From Lithospermum erythrorhizon (Eukaryota; Streptophyta; Magnoliopsida; Boraginales; Boraginaceae), in assembly GCA_019722365.1 (NCBI GenBank), contig JADFUC010000004.1:186001-250000 (forward strand): a stretch of DNA of 64,000 nucleotides, given 5' to 3'. Shown here piece after piece: positions 1-12,621 of this stretch; position 1 is the stretch's first letter, and each line of letters begins with the position of its first letter. The notes below the pieces were generated by a model, which was given only the letters and a program-made list of their open reading frames with translations, was not told where the DNA came from and did no database searches. The position numbers were made by a program, and so were the translations under genes.

Positions 1-1566
1 TGAATTTGTTAAATTACAATATTTTTACATTTTTGTCTAATAAGATTATTGTACATGAAATAAGAGCAATCATCATGTAATTTGGAATGATTTATCTTTT
101 TAGTAGTCGGCGTCATAATGGCAATCAAATTTGAGCTGATTCTTTTGTTGTAGATAAGCAAAAGACGAGATTTTAATATCGATCATTGCCAGTCTTCGAT
201 ATGTCAAAATATGAAAGAGGGGCAAAATATCAATTGATATAAATTTTTTATGTTTCAAAATAATAATGTTTTTTACTTATAATGATTTAACTTATCAGTA
301 GTGGGGTTAATGTTAATAAGCGATGTTTTATTATATTTAAATTCACCTCGTTTATTTACAATTTAAATTTTTTAAAAGATTATCGATGATTAAATAATCC
401 AAGCGCCAGGTATAGTAGACTTACGGCTAGTGTCCTTCTCTCAGATGAAGGGAGACAAATAGCTTCTTGGGATGACACAGAAGGGCCAAAAGGAAAGGAA
501 TTACAAAACAAACTACAGGGCATACTATAAGGAGAACGTGGGGGCACTCAAGAACAAAGAAGCTAATTTGTTGGCAGAGAAAGAAGGACTTTGAAAGCAT
601 AAATGTTGAGGTAACATTTTCCAAAGGAATTTTATTCCCCGGATGTTGTCAGATGGGTGTAGAAAGGAGAGCGAAATCGTCGACATATTGTTTAAGCCAT
701 GCACACTGGCTGTGTCAAAAAAAGGAAAATAATCACGAACCGGAGGCAGTAGGCGGAGAGCAGTGCATGGCTTAGTACAGTTGGTCAGTGACTCTTTCAG
801 TCTGACTAACTAATGCAGACTTCCTCACCTATTTGCCCGCTTAATCTATTTTGAACTTTCAATTGTCTCATAAAATAATGCTGGCTTTTTCGCATAAATG
901 AGAACATGAATAAATCACCAGTTTAAATGGTTCCACATTGTTATTATTATTATGGAAATAACACATTTTTACGCAGAGATATTTTAATAACACTAGACAA
1001 AATATATTTGGAAATAAAAGGAATTTCAAGGGAGATAATAAATCTTTTTTTGAAAGGGAGGGACAATAATTTAGTTCTGCATATTCAAAGGAAGGAATCA
1101 TTAGCAGGCATGAACATTTGATAGACCAAAAATTGAAATGAAATTATCGATATGGTTAGGATGTGGAGTTGAATTTACTATATATAGACTTAAAAATGGA
1201 ATCTTTGCTAAATTGTTTTAGCTTCATTGTATGTGTATTTGGTGTTTCTAAGGATTGAGATTTGTAGCTGTTTGGTTACCATTGTTTCGAGTTGAGATGA
1301 CCAGGATGGAATTAAGTGAGGTGTTTCAATTCAGTGTTCTTGAAGAACCATGCTGGAAGAAGGCAAAGAAATGGTTGAGAGGATGGGCTGAGAATACTTT
1401 TCGCTACATCTAGAATTGAATTTGGAGGAGAAATCTTTCAGAAAGATTTGGTTTTGAGCCGTACACTCAATATTGTTTATCTTCAATGGTGAGAACATCT
1501 TTTTGTTTCTAGGAATTTAAAGGTTTACTCTGGAATTGCATCTAACCGAAACATCTTTGGCGTGGG
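1..1566. other. Intergenic, no gene recognised
   Basis: AT-rich sequence with only short chance ORFs on both strands and no recognisable protein. Bases 1200-1560 lie just upstream of the first carrier-like coding block, where the N-terminal part of that gene would be expected. I could not read a carrier N-terminus there. Confidence 0.5.
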
Positions 1567-4044
1567 GCTTCTGTTCGAGAAGAAGGGTTTCGAGCGTTCT
1601 GGAAGGGAAATTTGGTTACAATTGCTCATCGTCTTCCTTATTCTTCAATCAGCTTCTATTCATTTGAGCGTTACAAGAGATGTTAAATTACTCCGTTTGC
1701 CGGAGGTCCATTGGTCACTTTGTCATTAAAATATTTCTTGATGCCCTAATTTCTGCATTTCAAAGCTAATCTTGTACCCAAATGTTTCATAGATGCTACA
1801 TCTACTGTTGGGGTTAGAAAGCAAAGGAGATAACTTAAGTACAGATGTTTTCATAAGACTGGTAGGAGGTAAACTAGAAGCTCAGAGTATAGCTGCGGAA
1901 GCCTGCTCTATCCGCTTTGATCTTGTGAGGAAACAACGTCCACAGCAGCTCGGGTATGCCTCAATGAGAATTTATTGATATTATTGTATATTACTTTAAT
2001 GTTTATTCAATTTGTTTCTTATCAAATCTTATTTAGTGCGTGCAGACAAATGTTACCCTATTACGAAGAATTTATGTAAGCATTCACATTGCCATTAATT
2101 AAGAGGGAGAAGGTGCTCTTGGCCTTTATAAGGGTCTTGGTGCCACTCTATTGGTATGTTTTTTTGCAAAATGAGTCGGCTATTGGAAGGGGAAATAAAT
2201 GTATAATCTGGAAGAAAAAAAGGAAACGAAGAGAATTAGATAGTCTTACTGTTCCTATATTTTTGTTCCCTAGAAAAGATCCTTACATTTATAGAAATTA
2301 TCTATAAAGAGAGAATTAGGTGGTGGTAGTGCTGGAGCTGTAACTTAAAGAGACCACCTGTTTTAACATAAGCGTGATGGCGCAGCTCATGTGTTTGAAT
2401 TGGTATTATTTAAAATCAGCCATCGATTTTACCAGTTATGATACCAAGATCTCACAAATCTCAGACTAAATCTAACATCTACATGTATAATTACTTAAAA
2501 CTCAATGCTCTTCATTTGGTAAATTCTCTCCAAATACTTATTAGGATGGGTATACTTTCAGGAAGCCCAATGATTCTAAATGCTTGCATGGAGAAGTCTT
2601 GGCAGCTTGATGGCTTGCTTTCAGGGAGTCATCTGAGTGATCTCTCTATTATTCAAAGTGAAAATTTTAACTTTCAGTTTAAATTGATCTTTAGCAAAAC
2701 AATACGATGGTGGATAAAGTAGTGATTCTTGGAAGACTACATGTCATGTTTGTGATCAACTAACATGCTCAAAGACATCAGTCGTGTTGTATCTTAATTG
2801 GCAACTATTATCATATATGTATATAGTGGAAAATGTTGATGCTTCTGGGTTTTTGCAGCTAGCTTTTGATGCGAAGTGGGATGAAATGCAGGCTTCTGTG
2901 TAATGCTTGAACTTCGCAGAGCTGAGTTCAAAATGTTTATCTGACATTGACTAATCTGAAGGTAAAGCGCCAAAAAGAACATTGTGGTTTTCTCTCACTA
3001 ACTTAAAAACCTCTACATATTTTTCTGAACCCAGGTAGTATATGTTGATATCCTTAAATTACTGGATAATTATGCTCCCCAAGTGTGCAGTTATTCATGT
3101 GTAGGATGGCTTTATGGTGAGTTGAAGTCAGTCCTGCACTCCTGCAGTTGCCTAACGGTGAGAGGCGTCCTCATAGAGGTTGTAGCCTCAGTTGGAGGCT
3201 CCGAATCACGCCTCTTCACAGTTGTTGTAGGCTGGAACGTTACATACCTCTATGCTGGTATGATTAGTTGTTACTAGACCTTTGGTTTTAATGGACAATT
3301 ACTAGTTGGTAGAATCAATGTTCGACATACCCAGATGAAAGCTGGAGATAAACTTTAGAACATGGCATAAATGACTGATTTAAAGAGTTCATCAAGTCAT
3401 GGTTAGAATAGAACAAAGGACGCTCTAATGATTACCTTTTACTATTCTTGTCTGCAAGGACGCTATCCTATGTGGCCTGTGGGGATATCATTTTTCATAG
3501 AAGTCACTGTTTCTTGATTTCATACGAATTGGAGTTATCAATTCTAATTTTATTGGTTCTTGGTGTTGCTTTCTTGTGCTTTGTCGATCTAGTAATGTTT
3601 TTTTTCTTCTTTAGTCCCAATTTGCATTACTTTTTTGTTTGAGAAAAGAATTGTGCAAGTGGTTTTGCATGATGTTCATGTTATTGTATGTTTCTGCCAT
3701 CTGTTGCATATAGTTACCGTCCTTTGAACCAAGCCACTAAATTAGTAGCCTCAATGTTATATTTACTGCTTGTCTGATGTGAGATATGCTCATATGCATC
3801 TACGGTTGTATTTCCTCTAGATCTCGTGAGGAGAAGAATGCAATTGGAAGGAGCAGGTGGGCGAGCTCGTGTTTATAAGACAGGTATTTTTGGCACGTTG
3901 AGCCACATAACCAAAACAGAAGGTTTCCGTGGTTTATACAGAGGGATCTTGCCTGAATACTACAAGGTGGTCCCCAGTGTCGGTATCGTTTTTATGACGT
4001 ATGAGAAACTTAAACAGGTCTTCTCATGCATTCCGGAGAGTTGA
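1567..4044 (+). pseudogene. Mitochondrial carrier family pseudogene
   Basis: Remnants of a plant mitochondrial solute carrier of the Arabidopsis At3g55640/At2g37890/At3g53940 group (inner-membrane substrate carriers). Readable blocks in order: 1567-1690 (FWKGNLVTIAHRLPYSSISF, then a stop where the family continues); about 1795-1960 (a damaged second repeat ending near FDLVRKQ); about 2108-2153 (EGALGLYKGLGATLL); about 2560-2620 (RKPNDS, then a stop); and about 3790-4044, an intact last exon with the PLDLVRRRMQLEG signature, GLYRGILPEYYKVVPS and a normal stop. The first P-x-[DE] carrier repeat, the initiator exon and the GVGPSIAISF segment are missing. Stops and frame changes separate the blocks, so no full carrier can be made. 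The well-kept last exon argues for fairly recent death or an assembly problem. Confidence 0.8.
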
Positions 4045-4787
4045 CAGCTTGGTAAACATTAGATGATAGCAGATGGATACAGAAATTGCTGCAAAAAAGA
4101 TTACAGTATACTAACTTTTTTAAGGTTATATGGGGATGGCTAGGATTGTTCTTATACTTCTATTGCATTAGCAGATGGTAATAGAAACTTCCATCACTCA
4201 GCTTAAATGTATTAATCACATATCAGTGTAACATACTGGGTTCAGTTGTTTCTTACAAGTGATGAAATCAGTTGTTTTGTAAACAAGAGCTTGCCCGCGC
4301 CCTTATCAACCTCAACAGATTTTGTTCTTAATGTTCAATGTAGTTTTCTATTGGAAACAGTTTAACTTTGCAAGGTTGGAGTCACCTGTTAACTGTGTAA
4401 TATAATAGAGTAATAGCCATGTAAATACAGAGTATTGGTTTCCTAATTATATTCTTTTCAATGATGCATTGGGAAGAACTTATGAATCAATATAAAAATT
4501 CATCTTCGGAATTGAAATACACTATTAAACATTACTCTATTGGATATGATACTAAGTTATGGAATTTGGGATGATCATAAACTTCCTGACATTTGTATAA
4601 GGAAAATATCATTGCTCGTTGGTTAGAAATCTGTGATGTATCCCCCAACAGAACCCCATTTGTCAAAGTAGATTGTTTTACTTCTAGTCGAATTTCGTAT
4701 GATCAACTCAATCATCAAGAGAGCAGTTTGAAGATGTTGAATCAAAGAACATCTTGAAAGAGGGGGAGGAATGGCGCGGCTACAATT
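4045..4787. other. Convergent intergenic spacer
   Basis: Spacer between the carrier pseudogene (+) and the DA1-like gene (-). It should hold both 3' untranslated regions. No coding sequence was recognised. Confidence 0.5.
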
Positions 4788-7754
4788 TTATAGAGGGAAA
4801 TTTCCAGTAAAACGGATGTGCTCTAAAGTCCTCCGCAAGCCATATTTGTTCACGGCTGCATTGGCAGCTCTGAAGCCACCTCCGTAAGCTGGAGAAGCAT
4901 CATGTTCGATTTGATGCTTAAAAAAACTTCCCAGCCTATGCTCCGGCCCTGATTTTGCTCTTTTTTTCGATGTTTGCCAGGTAGACGAAGATGAAGAGGA
5001 TGTCGTTGATGTTGATGGAGCATATTTCAAGTCTGGCATAACCTCTGTCTCAAGCCACATGTAAGAAAGCACTTGACATATACCTTCCTCTACCTCTGGG
5101 TCAAGATTGCGATAACCTGCATTTTTTTTGGGTTTTTGCAAACTTTTGAATCAGTTATTACAACATTCCTGATTATTCCGTTTTTCATTGCTTTCATATT
5201 ATTGATATCCAGCATTCAAGTTTCAATGTTTCAGCAGATATTCGCTTTCGTCCATATTATCAATATAATCATGCTTTTGTGCATCAACTTACCTTTCAAA
5301 CGCAACCAGCCATGCATTAACTCATGAGCAAGAATAGCACCAGTTAGTAATCTGCATTAAGGAAGAGAATATGGACTATTTGTTAGTACATAACTTTTGA
5401 ACTTGTTGAGTCTCTAGGTTACACATTTCCTCAACCAAGTTTGTATAGCAAACTTTTGTCGAGAAATTACCTAGGAAGACCATACAAGACTAAGATGGCA
5501 GTAACTTCACATTTCCGAGTAAGTTTATGAGGTTGTGTTCTCATTCCAATGAGTCCCCGACCGCCAACTCTAATCCTTCTTTGTATCTGGTTTTTATTCA
5601 CAAATTAATAAGTAGCATATATATCATATAATATGTGGAGTGAAAGTGTGGTTTGAAATTTGCAAACATACACTGGCAACAGTCTGCTCCTCAGACAAAC
5701 ATAAACCTCTTGTTTCAGGCATGTGATGAAAACCCTGTTGATTAATTATAGCTTCAGCAGACTTCAAAAAGGTGAAATTCAATGGAAGACATAAGGAGAT
5801 GAGCAATTACATGTTTCTCCCCCTCAATTGCTTCATTGAGTGCATGTCTCTCAACAAGAAGCATAGGGATTTGCTGATCTATTGTCATGTTCATCCCTTC
5901 ATAGTAATCTCTAATCGAATGGTAAAGTGATTGACCGTCTGTAGTATCCATCACAGCATATTCCATACACTCCAAGCATAAGCTCCTTCCATCTCCGAGT
6001 GATACATATCTTGCATTCCGCGACTACACATCCAATAAAATGCAAGAAAACAATGTAGAGAACGTCAGAAGGACATCTCAGTCATTGAATTAAAGAAAAC
6101 TCGAGATCCAAAATTTGGCAATTCACACCTCTAGACGTTCACAACTACAACATCTAGCAGTATTGTCATGTTCATGTGCAGGGCAATATTTCTGAGACCA
6201 AAATGGGTGGCATCTGTATTCAATTAAGCCAGCAGAATTTGTTGGGATCTGATAGACAAAAATATCACATATTAACCAAAAATACACTGCAATTTATCCC
6301 TATGTTATTGGATTTTAAACTAACAAAACAAGATAGTCTCTTACAAATTGATGGCAAACTTCACACTTTGGATGAGTAAGCTCCTTAAAGCAACTCGTAT
6401 GGTATGTATCTTTCCGCGACAAAGAAAACTTGAATCGACAAAGAAAACATATAAGAACTAAGCTCAAAATGTTCCTCTAACAAATACACATGCACCATCT
6501 TATGTTTATCTTGTTATGCCTTTCTTTTTCATTCTTGTTGAGATGCAACATTGCTCTGGAAATGAAAACAAGAAAAAAAAAAACATACCTCATGTTCTGT
6601 GATTATATAACCACAGGCGCGACAACGGAAGCATTCAGGATGAAAGAAACTCCCCATGCATCCTAAATAATTTCCATGGACAATATCTTTGTTGCAACCA
6701 CCACAGATTCTGCAAATTGTAAGATGCATCTTATAATAAGATTCTAACTTTGTCCCACTATAGAAGGGTTCTTACAAGAAAGTTATCTTTTAGACCAATC
6801 TGGCATTACAAAAACTAGATTTTCAACAACTTCAAGTTTGTATAATTTGGTACTACTCGCAATGACAAGGTACTAGGATTGAGTCTTGCCATGATAAGAA
6901 CCCATTTTTTATAATAAAAAAAGTTTGTATTATTTGGAAGAGTCCGTACTTGGAATCTCTTTGATGATACCTATAATTGAAAAAAGGATTATATGATGGA
7001 TTATGGTCATCATGTCCTGCCCTATCTAGCACATCATCATTCCTTCTTCTCCATCCATACCCTGTGAGAAATTCATTCATTATCTATATGTATCAGTAGG
7101 GGAAACTATATTGTTCTTAATTCAAGATCTAGATGAAAAGCTTGAGTAGTATACCATTTGGTCTTCTCAAATCTTCAGCCATGGAGAGTGCAATTGCACG
7201 GTCCAACTCTTCTTTCTCTTTATTTTCTCTTGTTCTATCATCCTGACCAAGCAAGTTTCATAAAAGCTTGTAATTCATAAACAATTTCAAATTCAATAAG
7301 TTTCTTTGCACGTGATATATCATATATGGAGTATATATCAATATATTATGGTCATCATCTCTTCTATATATTCATTCAGATGATAGAATTTAAAACAGAT
7401 TAAGGAGCACGATAATTATTTTAACTTTAAAAAAATATCATGATACATTACATTTATAAGCTATTTGAAATTGATTTAATATTTTTATAGACACTCAATA
7501 TTGACTAGAAAACGTCATTTCTATACAATATCACGATTCACATATGACATTTTATATGATCATATATATGTTGGTCTATATATTACTAATTGGTTTTTAA
7601 GTAGAAAGACCTATATATACGTACAATTTCCAGGATTTGTATAAATGTCCGGACATGTCTTACGTTTGAAGTGTAACGAAATGTTATATAAGAGATAAAG
7701 AAAAGGTAAGAAAAAATCATTTACCAATGATCTAGTTGGAGCTCTCCAAACCAT
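4788..7754 (-). CDS. DAR2: DA1-related protein 2-like LIM peptidase
   Basis: Ubiquitin-activated zinc peptidase of the DA1 family, which limits organ growth and cell proliferation. Exons I can phase: 7754-7725, 7242-7155, 7061-6950, 6709-6589, 6428-6345, 6248-6129, 6023-5811, 5734-5672, 5586-5471, 5351-5293 and 5116-4788, giving 444 aa. Order of parts: ubiquitin-interacting motif ([15 protein letters not shown], about residues 21-35); LIM domain from KICGGC at 77 through HPECFRC and [16 protein letters not shown]; a second Cys/His-rich segment ([16 protein letters not shown]); then the DA1 C-terminal domain with HELMH at about 325-329, the HExxH zinc-peptidase motif. The [24 protein letters not shown] tail region fits DAR2 better than DA1 or DAR1. 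The usual N-terminal MKWxSKLF block appears only as a damaged ghost at 7800-7860, separated by in-frame TAG and TGA. I therefore started at the ATG at 7754; the true start is uncertain. Confidence 0.88.
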
Positions 7755-9539
7755 ATTTTCGTCTCCTGAAACTACAGTTGAGCCGCTTATTTTTCACTTC
7801 TACTTGAAGGTCGCTTTAAGCTTTTGCCCAACCGACTGGCAGATCCACAGTTTCCTCTCGTGTTTAATTGAAAATGGGTGCCTATTCATCCCAAAGAAGT
7901 CACAATGGCGATATAAATAGCCCCAAGAAAACAGTGCTTCAAATATGAAAAGAACAAGTATGCAAAATACAGCTGTGTACCATATATGCAAGGTTGTGTG
8001 ATATGGTTAACGTTTGATGAAGACATTAACGAAGGGAAATAATGGGGTTTGTTTATGTATATAAGAAGTTTTTATGGAATATTTTGTTGGGGTGTTTTCA
8101 AGGAGTTGATAAAAAAGGAAGGCCTAAACATGAAAAGGACTAGAGAGAGAGATCAAGAAAGAATTGAATGAGAATGAAATTTGGGGCGTTGATGGATGGA
8201 ACTGCAGAGGGGTTTTAGAGATGAGAAATAGTACTTTATAGCATCATGATAAAGCTAATAAGTTTTTATTAAGAAATAGAGAATCTATGAGAGGGAAAGA
8301 GATTCTTGGCTTGGTTGAAAGAGACGAGGGAGGCAGGGTGGGCGGAGTTACATGCGCTCTTGTATTGTATTATTCCAGTACAACATTAAATTTTTAATAT
8401 CTAAGTATATATAAATGAAGAATAAATATATATATTATATTATATATATATAGTTGTGTGTGTTTATATATAGTATAGGTTCAATTCTGGATCCATTGGT
8501 TTAGTATTTTACTTTTTTCCTTTTCCTTTATTATATAATATATATGATGTTTACTTTGTGTAACAATATGACTTCAAAATTCTGAAGTACGTAGTGATGA
8601 TTGAACGAGGGGAAAGAAGAAAAGGAAAGGAAAAAGAGAGGAATGCATCTGGGAACTGGTGAGAATGGATGGTGATGGGGATTGGGGAGATGGGAAAGGG
8701 AAAATGAGAAAAGTAGATTGCAAAGCCATGTGTTGTTTTTATTTGGGCAACTGAGAGAAGAGAAAGAAGAAGCTTATTTGTTGACTTTAGTTAAAATGTC
8801 GTTTAAAAAACATTAAGAACAACAAGGATATAATCATAGTTCTTTCCTTTATTAAAGGCCAGGAAAGTACTTGTTGCCTAGCAAAGAGCAAACTCCAAAT
8901 AGGTTGTGTTTGAGCACGTATAGAACTTTTGATTCCCTTCTTTAAGCTGAAAGAAAGAATGTGTAACCAAACTAAATAACGCGAGTTCGTCTGTTCAATC
9001 AATTTTTGTTGTTACGCTTGCGCTTGTTCATTCTGGGTTCATTTATTAACGGTCGTTTGTTTGTATAGTAGCATACAATGACATGACTTCAAATTTATGT
9101 TAAGAGCTGGTTGAAATTGAATTAAACGCACAGTCATATTCATCGGATTAACGTCGTCTTTGGCCATAAATTTTAGATAGCGATTAAATACTACGGCTAT
9201 GTTTCAAAGGAGAAAAAAAAAAATACATATTTTGTTTTGGGGATGAAATGAATATATGTACTTCAGGAATATTGGTACATTCACAGCGTAACATTGAGAG
9301 AATAATTTTCACCTTTAATAAAATATTGTCGCGTTTTGAACTTTCGTAAAATATTAACGAATTTTCGATCTTAGGAAGTTATTAGAAATTTTTAATTGAA
9401 ATTCGCCAGTTAATGACAAAGCTATATTGAAATGCCCATATATATTGATATAATTTTTTTTCAAAACAAATTAAATATATACTAAAAGTTCATTTTGGTT
9501 CAAGGTGAAAGAAAATTAAGATTAATTAAAATCGAAATA

Positions 9540-9890
9540 CATCGTCTTTTGGGAGGCGGAGATTCGTAAGGGCATTGATGAGGGCAGCGATATTAGTATT
9601 GCCATGCGGGTAAGAAAAATACTTGAATCGAACCCTACCCGAACACGAGCGGATTCGGTAGAGCCTCCGACTCGAACAAGTTAAGGTCGGGGATTCGGCT
9701 CGGCTGGTCGAGATGAGACGCCTAAAAGCCATGAGGCTAGAATTGGTTCGATAGATCAAAATAAAATTAAGATTCGTTGCCTTTTTGAATAAATTCAAGC
9801 GAGTTCAAAAAGTTCAACAACGATTCGAAGGTTCGAAAACCGATTTAAAAGTTCGAAGGGATTCGATCAAGTTCTACAAACAAAGTTTTT
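9540..9890. repeat. TTCGA-rich degenerate repeat block
   Basis: Words such as ATTCG, TTCGAA, TTCAAG and GTTCGA recur densely (for example around 9620-9720 and 9790-9880), unlike the flanks. A 90-codon minus-strand ORF runs through it, but its composition is repeat-like and I recognise no family. It is probably a remnant of a dispersed repeat. Confidence 0.35.
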
Positions 9891-10259
9891 ACATGCCCCA
9901 AAGTTCTAATAATTTTTTAATATGAGGGCATTAACGGATTACCAATTGTTATTCAAACTACTATATATTTAAATAGAATTATAATTGTAATATATCTAAA
10001 ATTCAATTATGATTAAATCAAATGGAAATGATATTTAAATGAATATATTGCTAAACAATATAATCCAATCGATGATATTAAACTGAAGCAACCTCATGAA
10101 GCTGGGGCTAGAAACTTAATTATTGTGAAGGGATGGTTACATGCTAAAACGGCGCTGAAGCTTCAGGGGCTCTACAAATAGTAATTTACTATGACAATAA
10201 GCTTTCCAAACTAAAACTAATAATGTTATGACTTATGAGTTGGGCTGGTGTATATTGGA

Positions 10260-10460
10260 TGAGGTGGGGTTGCCCTAATCTATTCCAGGCCATCAGTCAG
10301 GTCAAATCAGAACCCGTCGAGCGAGAGGGTTCGGGGCTGGTGCCGAAACCTCAGTGAGCGCCGAAGAGCCCAGGAATCAAGGCACTTAAGGCTGCAACCT
10401 ACATGCAGGTCCAGCGTGGGATGCTGTCATGTAGTCAATGTAGTCAGCAATAAAATCACG
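10260..10460. other. GC-richer island of unknown origin
   Basis: About 200 bases are clearly richer in G and C than the flanking AT-rich DNA. No long ORF, tRNA-like boxes or terminal repeats were seen. It may be a gene or transposon fragment. Confidence 0.25.
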
Positions 10461-12621
10461 GCAGGTTTCTCTAATAGTGCTCAAATGTTAAGAATATTCA
10501 AAGCTCCAGTTGATGAGTTTGTTATCGGATTTTTATAGGCATTACACTAATAACTTTAGCTATGCTAGATAACTTAAGTTTCATTGGCTTCAATTTGGGG
10601 TTATAAATTTTGAATTGTATGTCGATTTGTCTTTCTCGCACAAATACTTTCAAGGCCTCTGGTGGCGAGGAGCAGCACGCTCGATCTTGGTGTTATGCTG
10701 CCCACTATTTTGTTGGCGTTAATGTCCAATAAAATTACTCTATGCATTATAATTAATATTTCAAATCAATATCAATTGTGGTCATCAGTTAAAATGGATA
10801 CATTTTATTAGCTCTGAAAATATTTGGCAACAGAGACAGAACTTGGGGATCATAACTGCCGATATAATGGGAACCAAGTGTTAAATTCATATGGAGAAAG
10901 AGTTTCTTTTTGAGTAATTGGTCTAATTTCTTAAAAAAGTGATTCAAATTGTTAAGTATTTTGTCATCCCAAAATATTCCTCAAAATGGCAAGACAGGCT
11001 ACTTGGGCGGTGTCTTTTAAAAGCAGATGATGAAGAAATATATATTGTAACGAAGAACCAAACAAAGAGTTTAATTTAGTTAATGGTCCACCAGCTTTAA
11101 ATGTCTTCCACTTTTAATTACTGGAAGATCTCTAACGATCATATGCTAATCAAGAAAGCTAATGGACTGAGGTAATTGCATTGGGGTCTGTTCTTCCCTA
11201 CTTTGAATTCTTCAGGAGATTTTACATTTAAAGGCTTTCAAGGCTAAGACATTTAACTCAAATACAAAGGCTAAGCAACTAGCTAAGCTAAGATTATCAG
11301 ACAATCTATCAGGATATATTATTCATGTAGAACAAGCATCATGGTGTAATTTGTTGATTGATGAATTACATTATTTATTTATTATAATATCGTAAAGTAC
11401 ACAGATCAAATATGCAGCACATCGATTACATAGAGATCCGGTAGAGACTACGACGATAAACTTTGCCATGCATTACTTTAAAACTTAAATGAAATGAAAT
11501 ATTAAATTAAAAAAAATCATTAAAATTCAAAATTGAATGATTTTCAATGATAGAAAAGTTGCGAACTTACTTAGGCACAAAGTATGTTGATATTGCTTGA
11601 GGAAATAACAAAGATTCAAAAGATTTTGCAGGAATTTGAAATAACTAAGTACAGGAGCATACTCAATTGCTTCACCAACTTGAAAATATTTCATTTATTT
11701 CGAATTGATGGGGCATTTACTTTTTGTTTGGCAAGCCATTACCTGGCATAAATGAATATATATAGCCCTTAAGTTTTCTATGGTTAGATCAGACAATGAT
11801 AATTTGCTTTTTAAATCTAGCTGAGTTGGTTGTTTGGTTGCTGCAGATCAGACAATGAAAATCCTTGAATCAAACTTTGTCAGTGGGAGTAACATGCATG
11901 CATGATTCTAATAGTTCGAAATCTTGTTCATGCCTTTCTTTCCGTTTTTTATTTTATTACTATCTTTTTTATGCTGGAGCTGGGTGAGCTGGAGGCGTTC
12001 ACTACTGCAATGGCCTGGCCAGTGTTATCAGATGGGCTGGTACAGGCCGATTCTCCTGGCCAGACTTGATTTGAATTGTTAGAATATGGAGTTCGAAAAT
12101 TGAGATCAATCCCAAGATTGTCCAACTTAGTTAAAGAGAGAAATCATAATTTTTGTCCTATAGTTTTTCATGTTTGAGAGTGTTTTTATGTAGTAGTGAA
12201 TCTCGTACAGCTGTAGAGCTTAATTGCATTTTGAAAATCGATCGAGTAATTTGGCTTTGAAATTGTATTTTATTATACAGTTCTTAGAAGTCTAAATTTT
12301 TTTGTTTCTCGTTATGGGCAGAATGTATGCATATTCATGAGTTGACATTGACTTTGTGTAATCTTCTACCAATCACAAGATGAATCTACATTCATGATCT
12401 TCATTGTGACTGAAATAGCTAATTCTAATCACTGGGCTAACTGTTTTATGGCGGTTTCAAACTTGATCAATGTCAACCAAATGATAGTTTACTTCTGTTT
12501 ATTGACTCAGTCTATAGTTTGATTGAATCATGATAACTACCTCTACAGACTACAATATTATGTCAATTGATATACCAAAATTTCTGTAAAGAAAGGTTGA
12601 AAGTTTGAGAGATTGGGATAG

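Larger units (their letters stand above)
7755..12621. other. Long intergenic region, no gene recognised
   Basis: About 4.9 kb with no supportable gene. It begins with the presumed promoter and leader of the DA1-like gene, including a short TA-rich run at about 8427-8455. It also holds a TTCGA-rich block (about 9540-9890) and a GC-richer island (about 10260-10460), listed separately. The rest is AT-rich with scattered stops in all frames. Confidence 0.5.

Noticed and set aside
4900..5140. Separate small gene from the 117-codon minus ORF
   Set aside because: It is the last exon of the DA1-like gene; the Met at 5141 lies in the intron before the CAG acceptor.
9526..9798. 90-codon minus-strand ORF
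   Set aside because: It lies in a TTCGA-rich repeat block and shows no domain or gene context.
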